Positions 40,859-50,940 of a stretch of DNA of 64,000 nucleotides are shown in pieces. The notes below the pieces were generated by a model. That model had not been told where the DNA came from and did no database searches. It saw only the letters and a list, made by a program, of their open reading frames with translations. Positions within the stretch are counted from its first letter, which is position 1. Every line of letters starts with the position of its first letter. The position numbers and the translations under genes are program-made. Origin of the DNA: Leifsonia sp. ZF2019 (GTDB lineage: Bacteria > Actinomycetota > Actinomycetes > Actinomycetales > Microbacteriaceae); contig NZ_CP065037.1 of assembly GCF_019924635.1 (NCBI RefSeq), positions 1,364,001-1,428,000 of the forward strand. The letters are read 5' to 3'.

Positions 40859-41383
40859 ATGGACGAGACAGCACACACGGCGATCGGGATGACCGAGGGG
40901 ATGCGGGCGGCGAGAGCCGAGACACGGCGGATCATCGAGGGCAACAAGGGCGATTTCGTGGCCGAACAGCGGGAGGTGCTGCTGCGGTTGCACGAGGCGG
41001 ATCTGATCACGGCCGACGAGGTCGACACCCTCGTGCAGCTGTACCGGCACGTCATCGAGGCGAGCCACGACAAAGGGGATGTGGCGCGCTCGTACTTCGA
41101 CGCGCGCGGCATCCACGACCGGATGGCGGCGAACGTCGGGACCTCGCCGGTCGCGCTCGTCGTCGCGGGCGCGACCCTGGGCGCCTTCGATGTCGAACCC
41201 GACCCGGATGGCGGAGCGCCGACCGTGGTGGTCTACAAGGTGAGCTACGGGGGAGCGCTCGCCGGGATCGGGGCCGGCCTCGGCGCCCTGCTCGGCGGAC
41301 CGGCGGGCGGCGTGCTCGGCGGTCAGATCGGCGGCTTCATCGGCGGGATCATCGACGACAAGAAGGGCGACAAGAAGAAGTAG
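40859..41383 (+). CDS. Glycine-zipper membrane-associated protein
   Basis: A 174-residue protein with a helical N-terminal half (EQREVLLRLHEADLITADEV) and a C-terminal glycine-zipper pair of helices (YGGALAGIGAGLGALLGGP, GGQIGGFIGGII) ending in a Lys-rich tail. It could insert into membranes; no function is recognised. AAGGAGG lies six bases before the ATG. Confidence 0.7.
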   Translation: MDETAHTAIGMTEGMRAARAETRRIIEGNKGDFVAEQREVLLRLHEADLITADEVDTLVQLYRHVIEASHDKGDVARSYFDARGIHDRMAANVGTSPVALVVAGATLGAFDVEPDPDGGAPTVVVYKVSYGGALAGIGAGLGALLGGPAGGVLGGQIGGFIGGIIDDKKGDKKK

Positions 41384-41461
41384 GGTCCCGGAGACGGACG
41401 GCGCGGCACGACGCCGGACCCCGCATCCGCTGGGCCGGCGCGTGCCGCTATCGTGTGTGGC

Positions 41462-41908
41462 ATGGAGCCGGACACCGCCCCCACCCCTGCAACACCGCCC
41501 CGCGCCCTGCGCGTCGCCCTGGCCGTCGTCGGCTGGTTCAACCTCGTCTCCGCCCTCATCGGCATGATCGGCCTCACCGCGTTCGGCGGCATGGGCATCC
41601 CGCTCGAATGGATCGAGGGCACCCTTTTCGACTCCTACTTCTGGCCCGGCATCATCCTGGGCGTGGTGGTCGGGGGCTCGCAGGCGCTCGCACTCGTCGC
41701 GACCCACCTCCGCTACCGGCTCGCCTGGGGCCTCCACGCCGCGGCCGGGCTCGTCATGCTCAGCTGGATCTTCATCGAGATCGCCCTCATGCTCGTCTGG
41801 TCGCCGCTGCACGGTGTGTACTTCGCCACGGGGCTGGTGCAGACGGTGCTGGCGGTGCTCGCACTGGGCGCGTGGCCGCGGCCATTCCTGGGAAGGGCGG
41901 GCGTGTAG
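41462..41908 (+). CDS. Four-helix membrane protein, hypothetical
   Basis: A 148-residue protein with about four hydrophobic helices and a Pro/Thr-rich N-terminus. No family recognised. The ATG at 41462 is seven bases after TATCGT, so it is probably leaderless and monocistronic. Confidence 0.7.
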   Translation: MEPDTAPTPATPPRALRVALAVVGWFNLVSALIGMIGLTAFGGMGIPLEWIEGTLFDSYFWPGIILGVVVGGSQALALVATHLRYRLAWGLHAAAGLVMLSWIFIEIALMLVWSPLHGVYFATGLVQTVLAVLALGAWPRPFLGRAGV

Positions 41909-42055
41909 CCGACGAGCGCTCGCCCGTCCAAGCTCCACGTGTGGAACGCAGATAAATTTGCGGTTTATGCTCTGAAGACTCTGTCTACTTGCATTTTAGT
42001 TTTGGTATGGTGCGATCAGAACGGAGACAACGAAGTCCCCGTCGAGAGGATCACC

Positions 42056-42700
42056 ATGAAACTCAGAACAATGTCGACCGGAATTGTCGGCTTGGTAGCC
42101 TCATTGGCACTTGCCGCACTACCTGTAGTTCCGTCTCAGGCGAGTGAGGACCCGACGATCGCGTCGTCGAGAGCATTCTTGGCGAGCTATGGAGTCGACG
42201 CGCGTACGCAGAACACCCTGATCGAGACGTATCTGAGCGGTGGCACGTGGGACTCGATGTCAAGTGCCGCGCAGCCACGCTCTGTCGTCAGCTACTCGGC
42301 CGCCGACGGCGACTACACGGTCAATACCTACGACGACGGATCGATCGCCGTGAGCCGGATAGAGAGCGTGTCCGAAAGGTCGCTCGGTCGCGGTATTTCA
42401 GGCTGTACGGCAAGCGGCATGACTCGGAGTAATTGCAAGATCGACATGTGGGTCGGGTTGGTCTCGCTGTCGTTCTACGCGTCGTACAACCTCGGCAACA
42501 ACACCGTCACGAATGTCTACGGCGCAGGCTGGTCGATCGGCGGTGCCTGCGGTGCCAACCTGGTGTACTTGGGCCGACCTGCCACGAACATCGGCAGGAT
42601 GGACGTCAGCGCGCAGATGTGCGGAATTCCGTACAGCACGACATTCTGGCTCCAGCTGACGGTCAGGAGCGGTTCGGCTTCAGTGAGTTGGTCACCGTGA
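42056..42700 (+). CDS. Secreted protein of unknown function
   Basis: A 214-residue exported protein. The signal peptide ends near PVVPSQASE; the mature part begins with a helical stretch (SSRAFLASYGVDARTQNTLI) and ends with a beta-rich Cys-containing domain (SGCTASG, SNCKID, GGACGAN, AQMCGI: four Cys). I do not recognise a family. GAGAGGA precedes the ATG, and the upstream region 41909-42055 is AT-rich. A 36-residue membrane peptide follows 34 bp downstream. Confidence 0.75.
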   Translation: MKLRTMSTGIVGLVASLALAALPVVPSQASEDPTIASSRAFLASYGVDARTQNTLIETYLSGGTWDSMSSAAQPRSVVSYSAADGDYTVNTYDDGSIAVSRIESVSERSLGRGISGCTASGMTRSNCKIDMWVGLVSLSFYASYNLGNNTVTNVYGAGWSIGGACGANLVYLGRPATNIGRMDVSAQMCGIPYSTTFWLQLTVRSGSASVSWSP

Positions 42701-42734
42701 TGATTCGGCACTTGATCAAGAAGGGAACAAGACA

Positions 42735-42845
42735 ATGGGACCTGTCTTCTGGTGGAATGTCTGGAACGGCGTCGGGATCCTCGCTCTGGTCGGTGTCGTC
42801 GCAGCGGTGACGGTCTGGGTGCAGCGGCGGAATCGTCGGACGTAG
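42735..42845 (+). CDS. 36-residue single-helix membrane peptide
   Basis: ATG with AAGAAGGGAA upstream opens a 36-codon frame: MGPVFWWNVW, then one hydrophobic helix (GILALVGVVAAVTVWV) and a basic tail (QRRNRRT). The positive-inside rule puts the tail in the cytoplasm. It probably shares a transcript with the secreted protein gene before it; it resembles a small bacteriocin-immunity or toxin-like peptide only in shape. Confidence 0.55.
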   Translation: MGPVFWWNVWNGVGILALVGVVAAVTVWVQRRNRRT

Positions 42846-42940
42846 CGCGCCGCGATCAAGCGAAACGGTGCCTGGCGACGAATTGGGCCCCGCATCGCAC
42901 GGAGCATCGCGCAAGTGTCCGTCCTCGGTAGGGTGGCCGG

Positions 42941-43855
42941 ATGGCAGTGACGAGCGACCGGATCCGGTGGACTGAAGCCCCGCCCGAGCTGACGTCTGCG
43001 GTCGGACGGGTGCTCGGTGCACCGGTGACCGAGGCCGTGGACCAGTCGGGCGGGTTCTCGGGAGGTCTGGCTGCGCGGGTCGGCACAGCGGAGGGGCGAC
43101 GGGCGTTCGTCAAGGCGGCGCCGGCGGCCTTGGGAGGAACCGCCGATCTCTACCGTCGCGAAGCGGAGGTGCTGCGCAGACTTCCGGACAGTGTTCCCGC
43201 TCCCGCGCTCCTCGACACGATCGAGGCCGGAGACTGGTTCGGGATCGTGACCGCGGAGATCGACGGGCGCCACCCGACTTCGCCTCCCGCGGACGCCGAG
43301 CTGCGGTCCGTGCTCGACGCACTCGATCGCTTCCCGGACGTGCGCGGGCTCGGGCTGCCGCGCCTCGACGACGAGCTCCGCTTCGGAGCGTGGCCCGTGC
43401 TGCTCACGGAGCACGCCGACGCGCTCACCGCGATCGAGCAGCGTTGTGGTGAGCGCCTGGCGGCGCTCGCGTCGGACGCAGGCCCGCACTTCGCCGGCGA
43501 CCGGCTCGTGCACCTCGATGGCAGGGCGGACAATGTGCTGCTCGACCATGCCGACCGGGTCTGGTTCGTCGACTGGGCGTGGGCGTGCAGCGGGGCGCCC
43601 TGGGTGGACGGGCTGGCGATTCTGCTCGACGCTCGGCTGAACGGAGCGACCGGTGCCGATGAACTGCTGCGCCATCGGGTCTTCGACGGTGTGCCGGAGG
43701 CTGCGATCGACGCGACGCTCGCCGGGCTCGCCGGCGAGTTCCGGCTGAGTTCGCTGCAGCAGCCGCCGCCGCGGATGCCCGCGTTGCGCGGGTTCCAGGC
43801 CGCGGAGTCGCGTGCAGCGCTCGCGTGGTTGGTCGAGCGCGGCGTCGTCGACTGA
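42941..43855 (+). CDS. Aminoglycoside phosphotransferase-family kinase
   Basis: A 304-residue APH-fold kinase. The catalytic loop is LVHLDGRADNVLLD near residue 189 (HxDxxxxN) and the metal Asp lies in RVWFVDWAWA near 208. The N-lobe has FSGGLAARV and FVKAAP (Lys). Members phosphorylate aminoglycosides, macrolides, choline or sugars; the target here is unknown. The ATG is six bases after TAGGGT, so it is likely leaderless. Confidence 0.85.
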   Translation: MAVTSDRIRWTEAPPELTSAVGRVLGAPVTEAVDQSGGFSGGLAARVGTAEGRRAFVKAAPAALGGTADLYRREAEVLRRLPDSVPAPALLDTIEAGDWFGIVTAEIDGRHPTSPPADAELRSVLDALDRFPDVRGLGLPRLDDELRFGAWPVLLTEHADALTAIEQRCGERLAALASDAGPHFAGDRLVHLDGRADNVLLDHADRVWFVDWAWACSGAPWVDGLAILLDARLNGATGADELLRHRVFDGVPEAAIDATLAGLAGEFRLSSLQQPPPRMPALRGFQAAESRAALAWLVERGVVD

Positions 43856-43940
43856 GAACAGGGCGGCGGGTGCCCGACCGCCACGCGGTCGCGGCCGCTA
43901 CGATCGTGGCGGCGCCTCCATCGACGCACGAAGGAGCATC

Positions 43941-44276
43941 ATGACCGACGAGCAGCTTCCCGCCCCGATCGCGGAGTTCGTCCGCGCGACCAACGCCGGC
44001 GACTCCGACGCCTTCGTCGCCGCGTTCACGGACGACGCCGAACTGATCGACTGGGGGCGCACCTTCCACGGGCGGGATGGTGTGCGGTCATGGGACCGGA
44101 CCGACAACATCGGCGTCCACAGCCGCTTCGAGGTGGTCGGCTGGCGATGGGAGGCGGCGGACACCGTGATCGTCGACCTGACCGTGACGGGCGACGGCTA
44201 CAACGGCACCGGGCCGATGACGTTCGAGCTCCGCGACGGATTGATCGGGAGCCTCGTGATCGCGCCGACCGACTGA
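43941..44276 (+). CDS. SnoaL/NTF2-like protein
   Basis: A 111-residue protein with the cone-shaped NTF2 fold: helix IAEFVRATNAGDSDAFVAAF, strand DDAELIDWG, and later TFELRDGLIGSLVI. Such proteins are small cyclases, isomerases or binding proteins. AAGGAG lies five bases before the ATG. It is separate from its neighbours. Confidence 0.8.
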   Translation: MTDEQLPAPIAEFVRATNAGDSDAFVAAFTDDAELIDWGRTFHGRDGVRSWDRTDNIGVHSRFEVVGWRWEAADTVIVDLTVTGDGYNGTGPMTFELRDGLIGSLVIAPTD

Positions 44277-44281
44277 CGGTC

Positions 44282-44311
44282 GCCGGCCGGCCACCCCCTG
44301 TGGCCGGCCGG
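44282..44311. terminator. GC hairpin terminator
   Basis: GCCGGCCGGCCAC and GTGGCCGGCCGGC form a 13-bp stem with a 4-nt loop, six bases after the SnoaL-like gene. No T-run follows. Confidence 0.7.
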
Positions 44312-44487
44312 CATGGATGCCGGTCCCGCCGATCGACGAGGCGGGGAATCCGGCACCGGCACCTGCTGTCTCCTCTGACGACCGCATGATGCACCCGCCG
44401 GGATGCGGTCGGCAAGCGGCAACTGCCTAGTTAATGCATATAAAAGGTCACTCGACTCACGGCAGTCACGCGACGCATCATCCCGGT

Positions 44488-44760
44488 ATGAGCGACGCAG
44501 ACATCACGGCCGCCACGACGCTCGGTCCGGGGCATTCGCCAGGCGGCATCCCCCTCAAAGTCCACCTCGGCGAGGCGGAGTACGCGGCGCTGGTGCGCAT
44601 CGCGCAGCATCGTCACGCGACAGCCGCGCAGCTGGTCGAGCAGCTCGTCCTCCACGCCCTCACCCGCACCGCCGTCCCGCCTCCGGCCGACTCGCAGCCG
44701 AAGCGCAAGCACACCACCTACGAGGAGGCGACCAGCGGGTATCGGCCGGACGCCGTGTAG
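44488..44760 (+). CDS. Small ribbon-helix-helix-like protein
   Basis: A 90-residue protein; [37 protein letters not shown] fits a ribbon-helix-helix DNA-binding unit (strand then two helices, residues 24-60) with a charged tail. A -10-like TATAAA at 44440-44445 favours the ATG at 44488 over the one at 44434. Its last 43 bp overlap the end of the convergent leuA gene. Confidence 0.6.
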   Translation: MSDADITAATTLGPGHSPGGIPLKVHLGEAEYAALVRIAQHRHATAAQLVEQLVLHALTRTAVPPPADSQPKRKHTTYEEATSGYRPDAV

Positions 44761-46544
44761 GGCCGGCGCGCCGCGCTCTGCGCCGCCGCGCCCGCGAGTG
44801 CCGCGAGGCTCGCCGTCAGCACGGACCGATCGCGGCCCGCGGCCCAACGGGTGCCGGAGGCGTCGCGGTACTCGATCAGGGTGAGGGCCTGGCTGTCGGC
44901 GCCGGAACCGATGCTCGTCTGGTGCAGGCCCAGCACTTCGACCGGCAGGCCGTGCGCGGAGAGCGCGGCGGTCAGTGCTTCGACGGGGCCGACCTGTTCG
45001 GCCGAATGGGTGTGGTCGCGGCCGTCGATGCGCACGGTGACCGTGGTGCGGGTCGCGCCGTCCGCTTCGGAGGTCGTGTAGTCGACGAGGCGCACGGGCG
45101 TGTCGCCGCCGGGCAGGTAGGCCTCCTCGAACAGCGTCCATAAGCGCTCGGCCGTGGCTTCGTCCCCGGTCGCGTCGGTGTGGCGCTGCACGTGGCGGGC
45201 GAAGTCGATCTGCAGGCGGCGGGGGAGCTCGACCCCGTAGACGGACTCGAGCAGGTAGGCGATGCCGCCCTTGCCGGACTGGGAGTTGACGCGGATGACG
45301 GCGTCGTAGCCGCGGCCGAGATCGGCCGGGTCGACGGGCAGGTAGGGGACCCGCCACTCGAGCTCGGACTCGGGACGGCCCTCCGCGGCCGCGCGTGCCC
45401 GATGCTCGGCGAAGCCCTTGCGGATCGCGTCCTGATGCGTGCCGCTGAAGGCGGTGTGCACGAGGTCGCCGACGTACGGGTGGCGGGGGTGCACCTCGAT
45501 GCGGTTGGCGTGCTCCACCGTGCGGCGGATCTCGTCGATGTCGGAGAAGTCGATCATCGGGTCGACGCCCTGCGCATGGAGGTTGAGGGCCAGCGTGGCG
45601 AGGTCGACGTTGCCCGTGCGCTCACCGTTGCCGAACAGGCAGCCCTCGACGCGCTGGGCGCCCGCGAGCACGGCGAGCTCGGCGCACGCGATGCCGGTGC
45701 CGCGATCGTTGTGCGGGTGCACCGAGAGGATGACCCCGTCGCGCCGGGCGAGGTTCTTGTGCATGTACTCGATCTGGTCCGCATACACGTTGGGGGTCGC
45801 GATCTCGACGGTCGCCGGGAGGTCGAGGATGACGGGGCGGTCGGGCGACGCCTCCCACAGGGCGGTCATCGCGTCGCAGACCTCGAGGGCGAAGTCGGGC
45901 TCGGTCAGGTTGAAGACCTCGGGGGAGAACTCGAAGCGCACGTCCGGGAGGCCGGTGGAGAGCTCCAGGACGTCGCGGCCACCGGCGAGGATCAGCTCGG
46001 TGAGCGCCGCTCGGTCGTGCCCGAGCACCACCTCCCGCCACGTGGGCGCGGTGGCCGTGTAGAGGTGGATGACGACCGGGTTGCGCAGCCCGCGCACCGA
46101 CTCGACGGTGCGCTCGATCAGGTCGCGGCGTGCGGCGGTGAAGACGACGATCGTCACGTCCTCCGGCGCCAGGTCCGTCTCGGCGAGCAGCCGGACGAAG
46201 TCGAAGTCCGTCTGGGAGGCGGAAGGGTATCCGACCTCGATCTCCTTGTAGCCCATCGCGAGCATGAGCTCGAAGAAGCGGCGTTTGCGCGCCGGGTCCA
46301 TCGGCTCCGCGAGCGCCTGGTTGCCATCCCGCAGGTCGACCGGCACCCACAGCGGCGCACGCGTGATGCGGTTGGCCGGCCAGTCGTGCTCGGCGAGCGG
46401 CACCTCCACCCGGGAGAAGACGTCGCGGTATCGGTGCGAGGGCATCTGCGAGCCGCGCTGGCGGTTCCAGGCGGGCGCGTCGGCCGGGACGGGCCCGGCG
46501 GGAGGGGACAGGCGGGGGAAGGCGGTGCTGGTCACGCTGGTCAC
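44718..46544 (-). CDS. leuA: 2-isopropylmalate synthase
   Basis: A 608-residue LeuA: first step of leucine synthesis, condensing acetyl-CoA with 2-oxoisovalerate. Motifs: [10 protein letters not shown] near residue 70, [11 protein letters not shown] with the metal His pair, and [12 protein letters not shown]. The C-terminal third is the regulatory LeuA_dimer domain that binds leucine ([18 protein letters not shown]). The GTG at 46544 lies seven bases after TAGCGT, giving a leaderless message. The 3' end overlaps the convergent ribbon-helix-helix gene by 43 bp. Confidence 0.93.
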   Translation of the reverse strand: MTSVTSTAFPRLSPPAGPVPADAPAWNRQRGSQMPSHRYRDVFSRVEVPLAEHDWPANRITRAPLWVPVDLRDGNQALAEPMDPARKRRFFELMLAMGYKEIEVGYPSASQTDFDFVRLLAETDLAPEDVTIVVFTAARRDLIERTVESVRGLRNPVVIHLYTATAPTWREVVLGHDRAALTELILAGGRDVLELSTGLPDVRFEFSPEVFNLTEPDFALEVCDAMTALWEASPDRPVILDLPATVEIATPNVYADQIEYMHKNLARRDGVILSVHPHNDRGTGIACAELAVLAGAQRVEGCLFGNGERTGNVDLATLALNLHAQGVDPMIDFSDIDEIRRTVEHANRIEVHPRHPYVGDLVHTAFSGTHQDAIRKGFAEHRARAAAEGRPESELEWRVPYLPVDPADLGRGYDAVIRVNSQSGKGGIAYLLESVYGVELPRRLQIDFARHVQRHTDATGDEATAERLWTLFEEAYLPGGDTPVRLVDYTTSEADGATRTTVTVRIDGRDHTHSAEQVGPVEALTAALSAHGLPVEVLGLHQTSIGSGADSQALTLIEYRDASGTRWAAGRDRSVLTASLAALAGAAAQSAARRPYTASGRYPLVASS

Positions 46545-46595
46545 GCTGCTGACGCTACCACACTCCTCAGACAAGCAGACAAGCAATCCCGACGG

Positions 46596-46652
46596 CGAGG
46601 TTCACGTCGTTGCTGCTATTCCAGAGGAATGAGCGCAACAACGTGAACCTCG
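46596..46652. repeat. 57-nt palindromic terminator repeat, copy 1
   Basis: CGAGGTTCACGT pairs with ACGTGAACCTCG at the two ends, and the stem continues with one mismatch to CGTTGC/GCAAC. The element is the same length as, and has the same outer arms as, 55771-55827. It contains the stop codon of the frameshifted glycosidase gene (46616) and a stop in the opposite direction. Confidence 0.75.
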
Positions 46653-48422
46653 GCGGGCGAGAGACCCCGGACGGTGGCCTCGTCGACGAACGACCAGGCA
46701 CTGCTGGCCGGTGTCACCGTGAAGCGCACGTAGCGGCCCGACCCCGACAATCCGTAGGCGGCGTAGGTGTACCGCTGGTCCGCGTCGCTGACGTTCGGCG
46801 CTGGGAGGGTGGTCAGCGGTGTGAAGGTCGATCCCGTCGTCGAGACCGACACCTGGATGCTCGACGGCAGGAAGATGTACAGCGACTTCGTCTGCAGCCA
46901 CGAGGTGCCCACCTGGGTGATGGTCTTCGTCGCGCCGAGATCGATCGTGAAGCTGTAGGGGCTCCCGGTGTTGCGACCCTGCCACGCGGCGTCGGCGTAG
47001 CTCGTGGAGGCGGTCACGCCGTTCGTGAGCTCGGTCCCGCCGGTGTCGGGGTAGCTCGCGTCGGCGGCGACGGAGGCGGTGTAGCCCTTGCCGGACGACA
47101 CGAGCGGGTTGGCGGCGGGTGCGGCGGACGTGGTGGCACTCGCCGCCGAGCTCTGAGCCGACGTGTTGCCGGCGGCGTCGAAGGCGGCGAGCGTGTAGCT
47201 GTAGGTCGTCGACGGTGCGAGTCCCGCGTCGGTGAAGGTCGTGCCCGCGCCCTGGATCACCTTGACCAGCGCGCCGCCGCGGTACAGCCGGTAGCCGGCG
47301 ATCCCGATGTTGTCGGTGGAGGCCGACCAGCTCAGGTTCACCGAGGTCACTCCTCCGGCGCTCGCGGCGAGCGAGCTCGGGACCGTGGGCGCCGACGTCT
47401 CGACCGAGCCGGTCGACAGGTAGTTGCGGTACGTGGTGTCGTACACCGCGGGGACCACGAGCGGGCTCTGGTAGTGGTCGTAGGAGAATGACAGTGTCTT
47501 GCTCACGTAGGGCGCCACGGCGTTGAGGTCGGCGACGAGCTGGCTGATCGACATCGGCGTGAAGTCCGGGTTGAACGTCTCGCTGTCTGCCCACAGCTGC
47601 GTGGCCGGGCGCGCGCTCGTGATCGCGCTCTTCGTTGCGGCGAACCACGTCGCCAGCTGCGCGGTGGTGGCGTGACCGGCTCCGACCCCGTCCTGCAGGG
47701 CGATCACGTCGATCGGGGCCGAGGCGAGGATGCTCGACCACATCGTCGTCCACTGGCTGCTGGTCTGGCCTCCCGCAGTGTTGAAGAACGGGCTGATGAT
47801 GACGGGCTTGCCCGGGGTGAGCGCGTGGAGGTGGTTGGCGATCGTCGTGTAGAACGTCGACATGGCGCTCCAGGACGCGCTCGAGGTGAAGTTCCAGTTG
47901 TCGACCTCGAACGGCAGGTACCACCCGGCGAAGGACGTGTGCGTCCCGTATTTCGCGTACAGGTCGTCGGCGAGCGCGTTGGCCTTCGTCGCCTCGGCGT
48001 TCAGCCAGGTCGTGGAGTTGGCGTAGGTGTTCCACCAGTCGTCGTTCGTCTGGAGCCCGAGGTACTCCGAGACCCCGGCGCTGTCGGCGGCGGTGAGCAC
48101 GCGCGAGACCACGTCCGTCGACGTGTTCTGCGTGTAACCGCTGAGGCCGCTCGGGTAGATGGTCGTCGACGCCTTGGTGTCGGCGGTCCACTGGATGACC
48201 TGGCTGGTGATGCAGGCGTTGGTGAGGGTGGTGAACTCGGACGCGAGCTGGGTCGACGTCCAGCCGTCCACCAGGGCCGGCTGGATGAAGCTGCCGTCGA
48301 TGCGGGGGGGTGGTGGTGCAGGTGGGTGCGGCGGACGCCGCGGTCGCGGGGACGGCCAGCGCGGCGGCGAGGGCCGCTCCGGCGATCAGGGCAGCGAGGC
48401 GGTGCGAGGTGCGATGACTCAT
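46616..48422 (-). pseudogene. Secreted DUF4434-like glycosidase, interrupted by a poly-C frameshift
   Basis: A signal peptide (MSHRTSHRLAALIAGAALAA, start 48422 with AAGGAG) leads to a mature N-terminus whose frame breaks at a run of seven C (48304-48310 on the plus strand). One C fewer restores a 601-residue protein: DUF4434-like TIM-barrel (GSFIQPALVDGW, FAGWYLPFEVDNWNF, VIALQDGVG), fibronectin III domain (APTVPSSLAAS) and C-terminal F5/8-type carbohydrate-binding domain ending inside the palindromic repeat. It is either a pseudogene, a sequencing artefact or a slippage-controlled gene. The GntR operator upstream places it in the ManNAc-type regulon. Confidence 0.8.
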
Positions 48423-48475
48423 GCCTACTCCTTCGATGGGTGGTGCGATGCCGGCGACGGTGCCGATCGCGTTAA

Positions 48476-48506
48476 TGGTGTACACCACTTGCGAAGGTTA
48501 AAGCAA
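48476..48506 (-). promoter_or_regulatory. Promoter and GntR operator of the glycosidase gene
   Basis: On the minus strand TTGCTT (48501-48506) and GTACAC (48478-48483) are 17 bases apart. The perfect palindrome TGGTGTACACCA (48476-48487) covers the -10 box. The same layout occurs before the transporter at 50941-50971. Confidence 0.65.
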
Positions 48507-48552
48507 TGAAATCCCTTAAACGACGGGAGGAGGTGCGGAATGGATCAGACCA

Positions 48553-50064
48553 TTACCGCGCATTCACCTCCACGCCGATCTCGAAGCTCCTGTGCCACGG
48601 GAGCGTCACCGCGTCGAGGCTCCACGACTCGTCCGCGGGCAGGATGCGTTCGAGGTAGGCGCGCAGCTCGCGTGTGATGCGGGCGATGGCGGCCGCCTCC
48701 GCGACCGGGTCGACGGGGCCGATGCTGCCGCCGAACTCGGCGCCGTGCATCGCGAGCCGGGTGCCGCTCTGGTAGGCGCGATCGTCCAGGATGCGCGTGA
48801 GCAGCGCAGCGCGCAGCGCGGCCTCGTCGGCGGTGCCGAGGGCGCGTCCGGCCCAGAGCGCGGTCGCCTGGGCCACGGCGCCCCCGATCGAGTTGCCCGC
48901 AGTGTTCCAGCCGCCGTAGGAGGCCAGCCGCAGGAGCAGGCCCTCATCCGCGAGTCGGTCGACCAGCTCGGGATCGCCGCCGTTGCTGAAGCGCACATCG
49001 GCGAGGGCGACGATCGCACCCGTGTCGAGGGCGGCGCGCACGGCCTCGACCGTCGCCTCGGTCGCAACGGCGTCGGAGGCGGGTCGGCTGCCGAAGAAGT
49101 CGCCGCGGGCCGGGTCGGGGGCGTGCGCGACCACGACCATGTCGGCGTGCTCACCGTCCTCGGCGACGCGTCCGCCGGATGCGACGATCTGCCGTGTCAG
49201 ACTGTCGATCAGCGGGGCGTTCTCGAAGTTCGGGACCCGGGCCAGGCCGTCGGCCTCGCCGCACGCGATCCGCCAGACCGGCACGCCGACGCCGGAGGCG
49301 AGGGCCCGTGCCACCAGCACCGCGCCGACCTCGTCGGCTCCGGGGTACATGAGCACGTCGCGGCCGCGGGGGAGGGCGCGCGCCCAGTGGCGCAGCCACA
49401 CCTGCTCCGCCGAGCCCGCCGAGTACGGCGCGGTGTCGTCCGCCGTCACCGTCAGCGTCTCCACGATGCCCTCCTCGTGCAGGGCCAGCGCGGCGAGGTT
49501 GATGGCGTGGTTGCGCAGGCGACGGCGTTCGAAGTCGCTGCGGACGTCGTCGGGGACGGCGGTGGCCGGTGTCCCCGCGGCGGCCTCCCCTCCGGTGACG
49601 TCCGCCTCCAGCTCGTGGTGGAGCGCGGCGCCGAGAGCGTGCAGCTCGCGGCCGTACCGGCTCCAGTACTCCGGCTCCTCGACGGCGGAGTACGAGTCGC
49701 TGGCGCGCATGATCAGCGACGCCGCCGTGATCCGCAGCTCCGGAGCGATGGTCGCGATCTCGCGCAGGAGGTCCAGCCGTTGCAGGGCGGCCGTCGTCGA
49801 GTCGGTTGTGATGCGGGCGGGGATGATGCCGCCGTGCACGAGCGTGTCGACGCACACCACCAGGCGGTCGGCCTGCTCGGGGCCGGCGGTCGTGGCGAGG
49901 TCGCGCAGCCAGCCGTGGAGCGCGCGCACGTCGGCGGGCGTGCGGAAGTCGGGCATCGCCTCCTCGGGCGGAAGCAGCAGCTCGGCTCCGGCGATCGCCG
50001 CGACCTGGCGCGGGAGGTCGACGTTGACCGGACGTTCATCGAGGGGGACGAGGGCGATGCGCAT
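48553..50064 (-). CDS. DUF4127-family protein
   Basis: A 503-residue cytoplasmic protein of the DUF4127 family, starting MRIALVPLDERPVN. Other conserved-looking blocks are VCVDTLVHGGIIPAR, SLIMRASDSYS, YPGADEVG and YGGWNTAGNSIGG. No biochemical function is known to me for the family. It follows the GntR gene by 54 bp on the same strand, and the regulon handles a ManNAc-like sugar, so an enzymatic role in sugar processing is a fair hypothesis. Confidence 0.8.
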   Translation of the reverse strand: MRIALVPLDERPVNVDLPRQVAAIAGAELLLPPEEAMPDFRTPADVRALHGWLRDLATTAGPEQADRLVVCVDTLVHGGIIPARITTDSTTAALQRLDLLREIATIAPELRITAASLIMRASDSYSAVEEPEYWSRYGRELHALGAALHHELEADVTGGEAAAGTPATAVPDDVRSDFERRRLRNHAINLAALALHEEGIVETLTVTADDTAPYSAGSAEQVWLRHWARALPRGRDVLMYPGADEVGAVLVARALASGVGVPVWRIACGEADGLARVPNFENAPLIDSLTRQIVASGGRVAEDGEHADMVVVAHAPDPARGDFFGSRPASDAVATEATVEAVRAALDTGAIVALADVRFSNGGDPELVDRLADEGLLLRLASYGGWNTAGNSIGGAVAQATALWAGRALGTADEAALRAALLTRILDDRAYQSGTRLAMHGAEFGGSIGPVDPVAEAAAIARITRELRAYLERILPADESWSLDAVTLPWHRSFEIGVEVNAR

Positions 50065-50118
50065 GGGACTCCTCTGATCGGCGCAGGCGAGGGCGGCAGC
50101 TGGCGGGGTGGGCGACGG

Positions 50119-50832
50119 TCAGCGTGAGCGGTGGATCTGGAGCTCGTAGTGGTACCGATCCCCCCGGTACGTCGACTCGGCGTACTCGACCGCGCGGTCC
50201 TGCGCGTCGAAAGAGATACGGGACACATAGAACGCGGGAGAGAATGCGGGCGCGTTCAGGAGCGCGGCCTCCTCGGGCTCGAGCACGCTCGCGCGGATGC
50301 TCTGCTCGGCCCACTCGATCCGCATCCCGTACTCGGTCTCGAGGATGCGGTACAGCGACTCGCCGCCGACGTTGTCGATCAGCCCGGGGAAGAGCTTCGG
50401 ATTGAGGTAGGAGTCCTCCAGTGCCATCGGCTCGCCGTCGGCGGTGCGCGCGCGGCGGATGTGGAAGACGTCGTCGGAGGGGCTCACCCGCAGCTTGGCG
50501 CCCAGCCGTGCGCCTGCGGCGATGGTCTCCGTGACGAGCACCGACGATCCGGGCTCCAGTCCGCGGGCCCGCATGTCCTCGCTGAAGGAGGTCAGCTCGA
50601 CCGACTTGGTGATGCGCGGCGCGGCCACGAAGGTGCCCGCTCCCTGCACGCGGTAGACGAGGCCCTCGTGCTCGAGCCGGTCGAGGGCGCGGCGGACCGT
50701 CAGCCGGCTGACGTCGAACTCGGTCGCGAGGTCGCGCTCGGTCGGCAGCTTCGAGTGCGGCTCCAGTCCCTGGTCGATGACGTCGACGAGGTGCTGGCGC
50801 AGACGCTCGGACTTGGTGTGCTGCTCCGCCAT
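50119..50832 (-). CDS. GntR/HutC-family regulator of the sugar regulon
   Basis: A 237-residue regulator: winged helix [28 protein letters not shown] (ends at residues 28 and 55), [14 protein letters not shown], then a UTRA domain ([16 protein letters not shown] to [10 protein letters not shown]). HutC-type regulators with this layout bind sugar phosphates. Candidate sites are TGGTGACAACCA at its own promoter, TGGAGTACACCA at the transporter and TGGTGTACACCA at the glycosidase. GGAGGAG precedes the ATG. Confidence 0.88.
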   Translation of the reverse strand: MAEQHTKSERLRQHLVDVIDQGLEPHSKLPTERDLATEFDVSRLTVRRALDRLEHEGLVYRVQGAGTFVAAPRITKSVELTSFSEDMRARGLEPGSSVLVTETIAAGARLGAKLRVSPSDDVFHIRRARTADGEPMALEDSYLNPKLFPGLIDNVGGESLYRILETEYGMRIEWAEQSIRASVLEPEEAALLNAPAFSPAFYVSRISFDAQDRAVEYAESTYRGDRYHYELQIHRSR

Positions 50833-50873
50833 GGTTCTCCTCCGCGGATCGGGTGTGGGACGGTGAGGGCGAT

Positions 50874-50885
50874 TGGTGACAACCA
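50874..50885 (-). promoter_or_regulatory. GntR autoregulatory site
   Basis: TGGTGACAACCA lies just downstream of a minus-strand promoter (TTGCAC-N17-CATAAA) of the GntR gene. It shares the TGGT...ACCA ends of the other two sites. Confidence 0.5.
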
Positions 50886-50940
50886 TTTTATGGAGAAGTG
50901 CACCACAGAGTGCAAGTACGCCGCGATTCTTGAGATTTTG

